The position numbers were made by a program, and so were the translations under genes. DNA of 64,000 nt from assembly GCF_026151205.1 (NCBI RefSeq), contig NC_087077.1, forward strand, positions 16,404,983-16,468,982, given 5' to 3'. This DNA is from Bolinopsis microptera (taxonomy: Eukaryota; Ctenophora; Tentaculata; Lobata; Bolinopsidae). Shown here piece by piece: positions 22,047 through 35,200 of the stretch. Under the pieces are notes generated by a model. It did not search any database, was not told the DNA's origin, and was given only the letters and a program-made list of their open reading frames with translations. Positions within the stretch are counted from its first letter, which is position 1. Each line of letters opens with the position of its first letter.

Positions 22047-22938
22047 TTTATGTTTATGTTAGATTTGATTATTAATGGAAATTGCTCTAATGTACTATAT
22101 TATATATAGGAGTTATATTAAATACTTTGTAGTATACACAGGAGAATTTCTCTTATCTCTAACGAACCTAGAACAATCTCTGTCTCAAATGTCTTGTGTA
22201 TAACGGGTGTCTTAGACAATGATATTTCAGTGTTCTTTGTGTGTTTTTGAGCATCACCATACCTTAGTACCAAGGATCATTTTTAATTTTAATTTTGTAT
22301 TCAGAAACCCTCTATAAAACGATACCCTATTTTTCGTCACGTTAAAGCTATATTTCATTGCATGTATTGTGACATCATTAAACTTTATTATTTTGCAATG
22401 TTCCTTGCTTCACTGAGTTCGAAATTTCATTTCTATCTTCACCAAGAAGTTCAGTAAGTATGGAACATAATTACATAATTACAAAACTACATAATTAACT
22501 GTATTAACTAAGTGTAGCTGTGTAGAACAATGAAAGTACCAACAGTTTACTCCTATTGTACTACTGATATAGTGTCTAGAGATTATACTTTACACACCTA
22601 GATAACGTAGTTCTATTGTTAATCCCAGCACCATTAGCTTCCTGTTTATACTTTCAAATTAATTTGTTGTTATTTGTTTATTCACAAGTTTATATACTAG
22701 CGGGAAATTTAACTTTAGTAATCACAATTTTTGACATTCAAACAACATACCTCAGATATATTGATGGAATGATACAATCATAATCTTAGCCCGCCACTTC
22801 CGGAAGCTACTTGTAAAGACTCTCCAGCAGCAACGTCTCCAGCAGCAACGTTCTCTCTACCCTTGTTCTGAGCTTTTGGTAAAACCAGCTCAAGTATCCG
22901 TCAACAGGACTGTTTATTTTGTTCGGTATTATTCTGAT
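22047..22938. other. ZC3H14-WARS1 intergenic/promoter region
   Basis: The 3' flank of the ZC3H14-like gene and the upstream region of WARS1. A local duplication of CTCCAGCAGCAACGT occurs near 22823-22855 in the presumed WARS1 5' UTR or promoter. No other gene is seen. Confidence 0.5.
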
Positions 22939-25900
22939 ATGACCACCCAACCTTTAGAGAAAAACCTCGAAAACTGCGAAATTGCCGAACAGGTTAGTTA
23001 CATGTATTTAAATTAACTAGATGTTTGATATTATAATAATTCTTCTTCCATAACATATTATATTGTATACATTTATGTTGTTATAACAACATACGACTTG
23101 GCTCACATGTAATTTGTGAAAATTTTAAGAAATGTAAGATTTTAGAGGTATGCAAGTTTTTATATTAAATTAAACATTCCTTATCTCAGGTAATCACCCC
23201 GTGGGATGTTAAAGGAGAGGATGAGAAAGGAATAGACTACGACAAGTTAATAAAGAAATTCGGCTCCCAAAAAATTTCACCGGAGCTGCTAGACCGTTTT
23301 ACTAAAATAACAGGTCGGTAAACGTAGACAACTTATTTGTTTTGAGGAAAATAAATATCTCTGATCTATGTAGTGCATAGTGAGTCTTCGATTGAATTGC
23401 AAAATATTCCAATCAAATCATTCATTACTTATGATATGTAAATCATAATTACACATTTTGAAATCCTGAAATGTCCGGCAGGTCATGAGCCTCATCACTT
23501 TCTCCGTCGTGGTATTGTCTTCTCTCACCGAGACTTCGACCACATACTGACCTTAAAAGAGCAAGGGAAGCCCTTTTATTTGTATACTGGTAGAGGTCCT
23601 AGTTCCGGGTCCCTTCATATGGGACACTGTGTCCCTTTCATGTTCACCAAGTAGGTTATTGTATAATATAACTTAAATAATGTAATATTTAACTTTTATT
23701 GATCTGGCTGTTTGAACTTTCGAATCTGAACAAGGCCTAATATTGACAAATCCTTTAGTAATAATTACAACTTGAGTCTTAAAGTCTGTTTGTATTTTGT
23801 ACTTACATGTTACATCTGACATGATCAATATAACATGGATAACCCTCCTCCAGATGGCTGCAGGATGTGTTTGATGTGCCCCTTGTTATACAGATGACTG
23901 ACGATGAGAAGTTCCTGTGGAAAGACCTGAGTTTGGAGGAAGCCAATAGACTGGCTTACCTTAACATCAAGGTTAGTTCTATTCAGAAGTAAGATGAATA
24001 ATGTCATGAGGTATTTTATATGGTTCTGAGTTCCATGATTTACAAATTTCATCTATGTTAGTTACTTATTGGAACTCAGCGTGATGTAAATTATGTTTAT
24101 TATGTGAATACAAAGTGATTGTTGATCCACATGTACAAGTCAATTATTAGTGTTTGTTTCGCAATCCTAAATGCCAATTACTATGTATTATATGTCTATA
24201 CAGTATAAATCAGTGATCAGTCATTAAGACGGCTAGAACGTTTGTTTATAATAAAAGATAATATGCACGTCTGATTTATCACCTTTTAAACCTTATCAGG
24301 ACATCATTGCGTTCGGATTCAACCCTGAGAAAACATTTATATTCTGTGATCTGGACTACATTCCCAGCTGCAAGGAATTTTATTGGAACATAGCCAGAAT
24401 TCAGGTTAGTTTCATACGTCATGTTACAAGTATGTTACTTTATATGGCATTATAGCATTATATTGAATCAAATATCTCAAAATCTGATGCCGACTAGCGT
24501 ATTCTTTAGTGTTAAAACTATTTAAAAATTTAATGAATCTTATTCTACAATCACTTTTGTGTATAACTTCAATCTTAAACTTAAATCTCCCGAATAGCTT
24601 TCACTCTTGGAATATAGAACAAAATTCACGTCACGACTTTTTTCTTCAGAAATGCGTGAATTTCAACCAAGCACAAAAGATATTCGGTTTTGATGAGACA
24701 AGTTACATCGGGAAAGTATCATTTCCAGCCATACAAGCTGCCCCTAGTTTCAGTACTTCCTTCCCCCACTTGTTTGGGAACCGGAAGGTACCCTGCCTTA
24801 TCCCTTGTGCCATTGATCAGGTTCGATTAATATTGTTAAGAAGATTTTATAATTTATATTTCCTTTCAAGTTGTTAGAAATAATTGATATCCACGATCAC
24901 AGATAAGAAATTTGAAAGGATCTTTTTGTCAGTCCAGAACAATTCATGCTCTCTGATCACACTATCATGGTGATGAGTCAAACCATGATTTGAACCATCT
25001 TCCCAGGACCCCTATTTCCGTATGACAAGAGACGTTGCCCCACGATTAAGTCTTCCCAAACCAGCTCTTCTTCACTCCACCTTCTTACCAGCTCTACAGG
25101 GTTAGTCCGAGTTTAATTTGAAATGAGGTATTTATGTCCCGCTCACATGATTAACCAACAACACAAGCAAGGTGGTTAACCATATAAGAGCGGTTATGTT
25201 TGAGACTTCAAAGTTCAAACATAACTATATTCTTTTTACTCTTGCTAACTACCTAAATGAATGATACTGATAAATTACTTAAAGTAATATTCGTCCATTT
25301 ATTTTTTCCAGGAGCTCAAACGAAGATGAGTTCCAGTGAAGTTAACTCTGCTGTGGAGGTGTGCGATACTGCAAACCAGATCAAGAAAAAGATCAACAAA
25401 TACGCTTTCTCAGGTTTACTTTTCATCCAAACTGGCAATCAGAGAATGTAAGAAATATGTTAGAACCGAGTTCTAGATCGTAGAACATTAATAACCAGCC
25501 ACAAATCGTTCCACTGGTGCAGGCTAACATAGTTAATCTGATATCTCCTCATTTGGTCACTCAAACCTGAATACCTTTCAAGGAGGTAAAGTGTCAGTTG
25601 AGGAGCACCGAGAGTTCGGGGGTGATACCAGCGTGGACGTGTCCTTCAAATACTTAACATTCTTTGAAGAGGACGACGCGAAACTAGCTCAGATAAAGGG
25701 GGATTATGAGAGTGGGGCTATGCTTACTGGTTAGCTACATTATTAGCTACATTATTAGCTACATTATTAGCTACATTATTAGCTACATTATTAGCTACAT
25801 TATTAGCTACATTATTAGCTACATTATTAGCTACATTATTAGCTACATTATTAGCTACATTATTAGCTACATTATTAGCTACATTATTAGCTACATTATT

Positions 25901-26716
25901 AGCTACATTATTAGCTACATTATTAGCTACATTATTAGCTACATTATTAGCTACATTATTAGCTACATTATTAGCTACATTATTAGCTACATTATTAGCT
26001 ACATTATTAGCTACATTATTAGCTACATTATTAGCTACATTATTAGCTACATTATTAGCTACATTATTAGCTACATTATTAGCTACATTATTAACTACAT
26101 TATTAGCTACATTATTAGCTACATTATTAGCTACATTATTAGCTACATTATTAACTACATTATTAGCTACATTATTAGCTACATTATTAGCTACATTATT
26201 AGCTACATTATTAGCTACATTATTAGCTACATTATTAGCTACATTATTAGCTACATTATTAGCTACATTATTAGCTACATTATTAGCTACATTATTAGCT
26301 ACATTATTAGCTACATTATTAGCTACATTATTAGCTACATTATTAGCTTTATGTGGAACTTACTATCAAAAAATGGTATTTTAATAACATAATATTAGGG
26401 TCACAGTGTGTTGCATTAAGCTCTGAAAATTTTTCTTTTGGATTTCAATTGTCGAATAATGTACAATTCTAAGACGTACACAAATCCTCCCCACTTAACT
26501 AACTATTATTCTTAAATTCAGTGTTATGTAGCGACAACATATTTAGAGATAATGATAAAGTCCATGACAGTTTCATCAACTTGATTATCCGCAGGTGAGC
26601 TAAAGAAGTTACTGATAGAGAAGTTACAAGGTATTGTAAAGACGTTCCAAGAAAGTAGAGCTGCTGTCACAGATGCAACCGTTGAGCAGTTCATGTCTCG
26701 AAGTCCCAAGTCTTAG
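22939..26716 (+). CDS. WARS1: Cytoplasmic tryptophan--tRNA ligase
   Basis: Ten exons join in phase to a 401-aa protein: 22939-22992, 23190-23313, 23482-23650, 23854-23971, 24300-24404, 24650-24820, 25007-25100, 25312-25413, 25583-25729 and 26595-26716. It charges tRNA-Trp with tryptophan using ATP. Class I signatures are visible: the HIGH-equivalent GSLHMGH near residue 101 and KMSSS near 283. Diagnostic eukaryotic TrpRS blocks are [20 protein letters not shown] and [14 protein letters not shown]. No WHEP domain is present, so the protein starts near the catalytic core, as in many invertebrates. An AATAAA lies at 26748-26753, 32 nt after the stop. Intron 9 contains a 12-bp satellite beginning at the donor (listed separately). 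Confidence 0.97.
25730..26346 (+). repeat. 12-bp satellite in WARS1 intron 9 (about 51 copies)
   Basis: The unit ATTAGCTACATT repeats about 51 times with almost no divergence; two copies read TTAACTAC. The array begins at the splice donor itself (ACTG|GTTAGCTACATT), so the donor is part of the first repeat. All three frames lack stops in the phase continuing from the exon, reading a Tyr-Ile-Ile-Ser repeat. Confidence 0.97.
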
Positions 26717-27512
26717 AGTTTCAATTTTACTTTTAGGGTTTCTATTTAATAAATCCTTTTGCTGTGATTCTGAGCTTAGCGTTGGTTATGTGTGGAATGT
26801 TCTTTGAAATATGTAAATGTTTTTCATACTTTTGTGGGAATTACTAATTTTGTGATCAACATTCATACACGAGTAGGATAAAGGATTTAGATTGTAAGGT
26901 GATTGTAAGGTTAGGCCTGTCTTGCCAATGCAAAGTTCATAATTCCAATTAAAAATCGAAAATTGGTTCTTATTATATATTATAATATAGATAAAAAACT
27001 TTTATTTAAATTATGTTCTGTTTTATAGAATTTTTGCAGCAGAAAAAAAAGAAAAAAATTTCCAGACGATAGTACTAGTTAAATGTCTTTTCGGGTATGT
27101 GCTAGGGTATTTGAATTCATTTAACTTATTAACTTTCATGTTTAGGTGTAAATTTCTATCGTCATCTCATCATAGCCCGCTTACTTTTATTGATCTCTGC
27201 ATATAACTTGCTATCAACCAAATTGACTCCTTAAATTCTTGATTATGGCCATGTCAGAACATCAATTTGAAATTATTATCCTGTAGAATTTTGTTGAAGT
27301 AAAGTTCTTACTCCAGCTCGATGAAATAAGCTCAGAGATAGCCCCTCTGACCCTGTAGCGTCAGATATTGGGTAACCATGTAGCTTCATAACAATGTTGT
27401 ATGAACCTAGTTTAAATAGTTTTTACATGAAATTGTGATGAACCCTATCCAGACCGGATCCTCAGAAAACAGTTTCCTCCTATCCATATGTCAATACACT
27501 TTTACAGGTATC
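26717..27512. other. WARS1-zinc finger intergenic region
   Basis: WARS1 3' UTR with a polyadenylation signal, followed by AT-rich sequence. An acceptor (TTTTACAG) ends at 27507, just before the next start codon, implying an unlocated non-coding first exon of the zinc-finger gene in or before this region. Confidence 0.5.
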
Positions 27513-29003
27513 ATGAATGTCTCCATGGAAGTGTTTCCCATCAAAAAAGAAAGTGTCGATTTGGAAAGATTGTCCACAGACCCTCGTTTATCTGATCTAC
27601 TGTGCTGTATAAAACAAGAATTTATCACTCTAAAGAATGGGGCTGATTGTGAAATTACGGACTTATCTATATCGAGGCCAAACGGTATTATTAAGTATGA
27701 AGTGTTGGCTGTTGAAAACAATGAACCAGACCGACAGGAAGCAAGTGTAAGGAATGCGGTGACAGAAGATGGTCCAACACCAAGAGAATCTCAAAACTCA
27801 TCATCAGAGCTTCAAGCAGACTCTGTTGTTAGTAGTGATACTTTCTCTTGTACCCAGTGCAGTTATGTTGGAATTAACAAAGTGGGACTTTCTTTGCATC
27901 GACGATATAAGCATGGCAATGCCGTAAATTTATCAAAACATCGGATTCGATGCCCTCACTGTGGAATACTATTTTCTAAATATCGTTTCGAGATTCATCG
28001 AAAAGACCATGTCAACGGCCCCTTTTCTTGTTCGTTGAAATGTGGCTTCAAAGGAACTACAACCAAAATTGTGAAGCATCGACGTCAGGAGCATTTGGGC
28101 TCCCTCACTGTTTGGCAACGAAATCGTAATAAAAATAAGTACGCTTGTACAACTTGCCATCTCAAGTTTCAGAATAGCCATCGGCTCGAAAAGCATGAAA
28201 TGAGACACCGCATGCGCCTCAAATCAAACTATCGTTGCAAAAACTGCGATAAATTTTTTAGTAACGTTCGGACCCTAGAATTTCATGTATCTTCGAAATG
28301 CAAAGATTCGGACGGAGCAACATTGCCTTGCCCTTTCTGTGATAAAACCTGCAGTACCAGTCAATATCTTGAATACCACAAACGAACGAAACACAAGTCG
28401 CTGAACAAAATGGAATGTAAAAAGTGTTCAATTTCTTTTACAAAAGAAATCGAGTTTGATCTTCATGTGCTGTTTCACAATAAAAAGAGTTGCATTTCTT
28501 CACCTAAGTGTCAATATTGTCATACCACTTTTGCATCTAAAAGTGGCCTGATATATCACCAAAAGAAGAATGTTTGCCGCAAGAATTCGCCTCCTTTGTC
28601 GAGAACAAATTGCAAGCCCTACGAGATGGATGGAGCCGTTAAGTACCACTCTTTCCCTCAAGATGCTGAATCAAAAGATGAACCTCGAATTTTTGAACAG
28701 GCGATAACTAAATCAGAAGATATTGATCCTGAAGTTCAACATTTGGGCAGAAATACCAATGAACTTCTAATAAAGAAAGAAAAATCCTCAAAAAAAGCCA
28801 AAAAGTCCTACGACTACGTTTGTGATTTTTGTTTGAAACGTTTCACTACGCAGTACAGTCTGAAAACTCACAAGACAAAGAATGTGTGTCAGCATAAAGT
28901 GGGCGGAACTAAACTCTCAAGTGATCCTTGTCCAGGATGCCAGGAAGTTTTTGAGAGTGTTCAATTTTTGAAACGTCACATGAAGTACTGCGTTCTCTTG
29001 TAA
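27513..29003 (+). CDS. Multi-C2H2 zinc-finger protein, coding-intronless
   Basis: A 496-aa protein starts at ATG 27513 (MNVSMEVFPIKKE), 5 nt after a TTTTACAG acceptor. The first 110 residues are acidic with IKKE-, IKQE- and IKYE-type motifs (SUMO-site-like). About ten fingers of the C-x2/4-C...H-x3-5-H/C type follow, including CTQCSYVG, CPHCGILF, CTTCHLKF, CPFCDKTC, CDFCLKRF and a last CPGCQEVF...HMKYC. Several end in Cys rather than His. It is clearly paralogous to the gene nested in CMTR1 (31848-33602): same N-terminal acidic plan, same finger order and the same terminal CPGC-E-FE...HMKYCV-L. Probably a nuclear DNA-binding protein; function unknown. Confidence 0.9.
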   Translation: MNVSMEVFPIKKESVDLERLSTDPRLSDLLCCIKQEFITLKNGADCEITDLSISRPNGIIKYEVLAVENNEPDRQEASVRNAVTEDGPTPRESQNSSSELQADSVVSSDTFSCTQCSYVGINKVGLSLHRRYKHGNAVNLSKHRIRCPHCGILFSKYRFEIHRKDHVNGPFSCSLKCGFKGTTTKIVKHRRQEHLGSLTVWQRNRNKNKYACTTCHLKFQNSHRLEKHEMRHRMRLKSNYRCKNCDKFFSNVRTLEFHVSSKCKDSDGATLPCPFCDKTCSTSQYLEYHKRTKHKSLNKMECKKCSISFTKEIEFDLHVLFHNKKSCISSPKCQYCHTTFASKSGLIYHQKKNVCRKNSPPLSRTNCKPYEMDGAVKYHSFPQDAESKDEPRIFEQAITKSEDIDPEVQHLGRNTNELLIKKEKSSKKAKKSYDYVCDFCLKRFTTQYSLKTHKTKNVCQHKVGGTKLSSDPCPGCQEVFESVQFLKRHMKYCVLL

Positions 29004-29233
29004 GATGAACACTTTTTTTGTTGTTTCAATGGAAAATACTGACTGACTGAATCGTGAATGATGAGGATTGAGGAATGATACTATTAGGTCATCATGTCAA
29101 ATAGCTTGCCTACCTCAACTCCTTTTAAAAATTTATTATTGTTCAATTTCTCCCTTTTATACCTCATTTTCCTTCGTATGATACACCCGTTTTAGAAGTG
29201 ACATCGCCCTTAACTTCCTGCATCAACCTAGGG

Positions 29234-32200
29234 ATGTCGGACGAGGATGAGATAAACATCGATACCAAAGTCCAAACAATCCAACGGTACGAGGTCCCTA
29301 CCAACGACCACTCAAAAAACCCACTAAAACGCCATGAGTCGTCCACCACTGAGAACAACAACTACTCCCCGAAGAAGAAGCGGCTCCTGGAGCACATCAA
29401 CACCGAGTACAGTAGTGGTGGTGGCGTTCTGAGTGGCGGGGAGATCCTCAGTCCCAGTTATAAAACAGAGAGTTACTCTCCCCAGCAGGGCCTGTTGTCT
29501 CCCAACCCTGAAGGTGAGCTGATGTTACGAGGAGTTCAATGATGGGTGGACTGATATAATATGATCATGGTTGCAAGTTTGAGTGTTTGACTGATTTTCA
29601 TGATTTTTTCATCAACATGACGTACTGTAACATCTCACCACCCTCGTTTCCTCCCTAGCTGAGCCACCAGAACAGACCCTACTTGGAGGATCACGCTCTG
29701 ATCCTGACTGGGTCCACTCCCACGTCAGTGAACATGGGGAACACAACAGAGCGAAGTCGGACGAGGGGGACCAGCTGTTGAAGGTGGAACAAGGGGGGAA
29801 CAAGAGTGCCGGTGGGACTGGATACAGTGAGGCTGCTCTCAAGATGATGGTTAGTTGTTTGTTGAGTTCTTTAATTCAAGAAGTCTCGTCAGAAAGGGCC
29901 CTGTACATTGATGTTTGGTCTGAACTTTTACTGTTTTGAAATTTCCCTCATCATTTTTAGTTTCTCGGATCACAGTGCAGTGTTATCTATTAAAATGGTT
30001 AATCACTTGGTTAATCACTTGCTACCTGTTAATTTGACACAAATCGCAGAGAGGTATGGGCTACGAGAAGGGGGCAGGTCTAGGAAAAGAAGGGCAAGGT
30101 ATTACAGAGCCTATACAAGCTAGTGTTCAGAAAGGGAGCCGGGGTCTTGGTCACTACATTGACGGTACGTGGTTATCCAATTTAGATACTTTCTTCCGCT
30201 CAATCTTCAATGTCTTCTCATATCTCCCCCAAATACCGCCTTTTGCGGGAAAATTCATTCCCCGCATTTAATATGAATGCTAACAATGCAAGTTCTATTA
30301 ATTTCTTACATGCTGCTGTCGGTTGATCCTGACCCCGGTATTAACCTCAGGTTTCCAAAGCACAACAGAAGATTGGAAGGAACGTCCCATCTCCACCACT
30401 GTCACAGTAGAGTGGATGTCTAAACCCACTGTGGAACTGGACGAGAACTACTTCAAGTCTCCCCCTATACAGCAACTCATCGGACCAAGAAAGAACACGA
30501 TAGAGGATGAAACTAGGTGATTGTTGTCATGACAACCTGTCTCTTGTTAATGTTATTCGTTTAACTTTGTTGTGGAGCTTTATAACTTTATTCAGTATTC
30601 ACGCTAGATGCACACCACGAATACGCACAAAACTTGATCATTCACAATAATGATCCTTCCCTCAATTCCAATACCATTGATTCAGGTTTGTTTCGACTGA
30701 ACTGCTTCTTGGAATACAGAAAGCCAAAGCCATATTCGACCAATTACCAGAAAAAGATCTGAGAGATTCAAGAACTAGGAGTAACCCTTTCGAGAGCATT
30801 GCTTCTGTAATTTTCCAGAACAGGTTACATATTATTAAGTTATGTATTATGCAGTACGTTAGGAGTTTCCTAGGATCCCAATTTTAAATGAGATAAATAA
30901 GTTAGAACTGGTTTGCTGTCTGCAGAGACCGGACAATTTTCTCCAATTATTGTTCAGGATAAATGGTTATTGCTTGCGAGTTGCGCTTTATGATTCACTA
31001 CCTATTAGATTTAGAACAAATAATAACATATTGCTTATCCTTGAGCCAAATAGATATTATAATATGTACTCCAATCATCAATTTATTGTTAACAACCCCA
31101 CAGAGCGGCGATGAAGATGGCTGAGGTGGACGCTTTATCAGGATGGGCATTTACCCAAAAGAACAAGAACTACGAGAACATGGCCACTCCTATTTACTTT
31201 GGGGACATTTGTGCAGGTCCCGGCGGTTTCAGCGAGTATATCTTGTGGAGAACACAGTGGCATGCTAAAGGTAGGGGTGTAACAAGACTGGTTATTGGTT
31301 CTAGAGTGTGATTGGCAGGGTAGTAACTAGTAGGCGTGTGAGCTATTGATTGGAGTTTCGGAAAAAAGGTGTCATTTTCTGTATGATAACACAAGCTAAA
31401 CTTCAGATCGTTTGCTTCAGTGTCAATACGGATAAATCAAGTTCAGACAAATCTAAAAGTTTCTTGACACAAATTAAAAATTCTGACCGCATTAAATAGT
31501 TCAAATACTGTAGACCAAGTCCTGACTCCTGACACAGTAACCATCTCAGGTTTTGGTCTCACTCTGAGGAATGCTCCAGAGGCCAGCGACTTCAAGATGA
31601 ACAAATTCCTGGTTGGTCCTGGGGAATGTTTCGAACCTTACTACGGAGTCGGTGGGGCTGAGGGTGATGGTGACATACTGAAACCTGAAAACTTGGAGGA
31701 GTTCAAAGACTACGTCATGCAACAAACCGGTTGGTTGTTATTTTAAGTTTGACTGTGAAAAAATTGTTTTTTTTTTGCATGGGCTGTGATCTTACCACTG
31801 CACTAAATGGTATTTTACTGATATATTGTAATTTCTCTAGGTTAGTTATGGATAATGTGCATGGTTACTTGTGCGGATCTTCTACAATCAAGCAAGAAAT
31901 AGTAGATTTTGAATTAACTTCATCTGAGCCACCTTCCACTAGCTTCACAATCCAAGAAGTCCAAAATACCAGCCATCAGTCAGATTGTACAATAAGTAAC
32001 ATATTGCTATCCGATTCTGGTGGAGTTGTTAAGTACGAAGTGGTGGAAACTATCACGAACCCAGTCATAACAAATGATGATATTGAGAAGGAGCAACATG
32101 TTGACCAGCCGAGTTGTTCCAATGTTGGAACTGGCTCTAAAGCGGTACCAAATCAAGCTTTAATTTGTGAGATTTGCTCTTTTGAGGCTTATAATAAGAT

Positions 32201-35200
32201 TGGGTTTAACGTACACCTGAGGGCAATGCACGATAATGATCGAGTCCGCTGTTCGAAGTGTGGAACGATGGTAGTCAAAAATGGACTTGAATTTCATTTA
32301 AAGAAGCATCTTACTAGGGCAAACGGTTTGATGGCATGTTCAAAATACGATTTCAAAGGATCAAGGCGTCAACTGTGGAAGCACAGACAGAAAGATCACG
32401 TCCTTTCTTTTAAATCCCGATTGAATCGTAGATGTTACTATTGTAAACACTGTCAACTCAGATTTGACCGCAGGGACATCTTAGAAAAGCACAGGGAGAG
32501 ACATTATATCAAAACTAAATATAGCTGCAAGATATGTAACAGTTTTTTCGCCAACAGCTGGTATCTGGAAAATCATGTAGCACGACGTTTGTGTATCAAC
32601 TCTGGAAGGAAATCTTTGGTCTGCCAATATTGTAACCGGAAATTCAACACGCAAGTGTACTATGACATTCACCTGCGAAGGAAGCACAAATCGTCACTTT
32701 CTTACGAGGAATTAGCTAAACCCATTTTAGGTCTAACCTGCCCGGTCGAATCTTGTCGTAGGATCTTTTACAGCCTCCAAAACATGAGCAATCATAAATT
32801 TAGATGTCATAAGCCCTGGAGGATTTGCAGATATTGCAAGCTATTTTATCCTCCAACAGAATTAGGAAAACATGTTAAACAGAAGCATGCCAACATTTGT
32901 GCACAAGAGAAAGGAACTCTGAAAAGTAATATATTCGGGTGTAACCAGTGTCCCTCTTCTTTCAGTACGGAGATAGAGTATGATTACCATTTGTTATCCC
33001 ACTCCATCTCCAGTACTCCTTCAGTTGCTACTAACGATCATACTCATGCATGCAGTTATTGTGCTAAGCGGTTCTCTCTTAAAAGTAGTAGAGATCGCCA
33101 TGAACAAAGAATGACATGCCGAAAGACTCCGGTAAAGAAAGAGGTTGTGCTGGCAGATATTGCTTGCAGTTATTGTTCCAAACATTTCTCTCAAAAAAGC
33201 AGCAAAGAACGACATGAAAGGAAAATGATTTGTCAAAGAGTTCAGGTAAAGAAGGATATAAAGTGTGAGATGGTTTCACCGGAAATGAGGGGAGGAAATT
33301 CATCTTCTGTGATAAATTCAGTAAACACGCATTCGGAAAAACTTGATAGCACTAAACAGAACAATACAGTCAGTTCAATGAAAGCTTCCAGGGTTAAAAG
33401 AGAGATAAATTCTCCCAAACGTGTCGGCTATTTATGTGATTCATGTTTAGTGCGTTTTCCAAATAAATCTGCCTTGCATCTTCACATCAAGCAGAATACT
33501 TGTGTGAAACAAACTTCGCATGGGCCTTGTCCAGGTTGTCGAGAAGAATTTGAAACTGCAAAAGTTTTGAAGAATCATATGAAATACTGCGTTCATTTAT
33601 AACCTTTTTAAATGAAATTAAATTAATTAAAAAATTGAACCAGCTTTTTTCCCGATTTTTACACTGCGCTGTAGCTAATTTTCTGCTACCTTATATTTTG
33701 GTTTGTTTTCACTTTCAATGCTTGTAGCTTTATTGGAAACTTCATGATTAGGTGATCGTTTCGAAAACGTAATGAAATTAAATAATTGGAAGAAACTGGG
33801 GTTTCTCTACTTTGTGAAGATTGTGTGTAGTTTAAAATGTTCAACTTACCGTTCGCTCAATTTATTTCAAGAAAAAAATTGAGTTTTTGAAAAATCATCC
33901 AAACTTTTGCATCAGTATTCTGTACTATAACATTAAGATGCGTCATCAGAATATTATGATGATATCTAGAATCCAGATTTAAAGATCACTAATCGCTGCC
34001 CATCTTCAGGTGGTCTTAATTTCGTGATGGGGGACGGAGGTATATCAGTTGCCGGACAGGAGAATATCCAAGAAATATTAACCAAACAACTACTTCTCTG
34101 TCAGTTCGCTTGTGCACTTTCCGTTCTCAGACAGGGTAGGGTTTAAAATACTTTATAACTTTTGTTTGAGGCTAACTAACTGTTGATAACTTAGTAACTG
34201 TTGATAACTGTAGAAGTATACTTGTTTTGTCTGATACTTAATTACATTTACACTGGCTATCAACTATCCAAGCTCTATCTATTATCTAAGTATGTAGTCA
34301 CCAAAGTTATGTAATTACCAACCTCAATTTGAGCCTCATCCTAAATTCCCCAAATATCCCCCAGACGGTAATTTCCTCTGCAAGACATTTGACCTGTACA
34401 CGCCCTTCTCAGTGGGCCTGGTCCACTTGCTGCGCTACGCGTTCGAGAAGGTGGCTGTTATTAAACCTCTCACCTCACGCCCTGCAAACTCTGAAAGGTT
34501 TGTTTTCATTTTCTTTTTTCTATCTGATATTCCGATAATTGTTATACTGTAGTACTGTGAGGAAGTTAAGAACACGAAAGATATAAAATGTTGTGGCTCT
34601 GTATTTAGATGTTTAGATTGCATCTTCTTTTCGATTTCGTAATTTTTGAAAATGTGTTTAAACCTTGATACTTGTCATACTATACGTTATAATGCGTAAA
34701 CGCGAGTAACCGTATCTGCAGTGCGTACTGAGTAACCATCTGCAGTGCAACATGCAACAATGATGAGTCAACTCAAGTGCTTTAAAATCTAATACATTCG
34801 GCGTGTTGTTCATGAAATCAGCTATTATAACAGACTACAATGATTGGAGCTGGTGTTTGTCAGTATCCGGTAAGGGTCCCAGCTAAGGTCCCAGTATATG
34901 AGTCTAGCTCTCTCTCTCTTCAGGTACGTTCTGTGTCTGGGCTGTAAACGAAAGGTAGCAGTTTTGTTATACGAGTATCTCTTCAAACTGAACATGGAGA
35001 TTAGAAAACTCGCGGACTCAGACAGAGTTAGTAAGTTTCGCGTGGTTTTTCAAATATTTTAGGAATCTTATACAAATATGTATAATTTTTAGACCTTGTA
35101 TAAATTATAACACGCTTTAACTTTAAGCGTGAAGTCATGAAGTGCTAGAATGTTATAAAGGAAGCACTTAGATTATCTTTTTTAAATTAAATCTTTTACC

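Noticed and set aside
25706-26392. 228-residue open frame of Tyr-Ile-Ile-Ser repeats
   Set aside because: It is the 12-bp intronic satellite of WARS1 read in frame from the exon; splicing at 25729/26595 gives the conserved protein.
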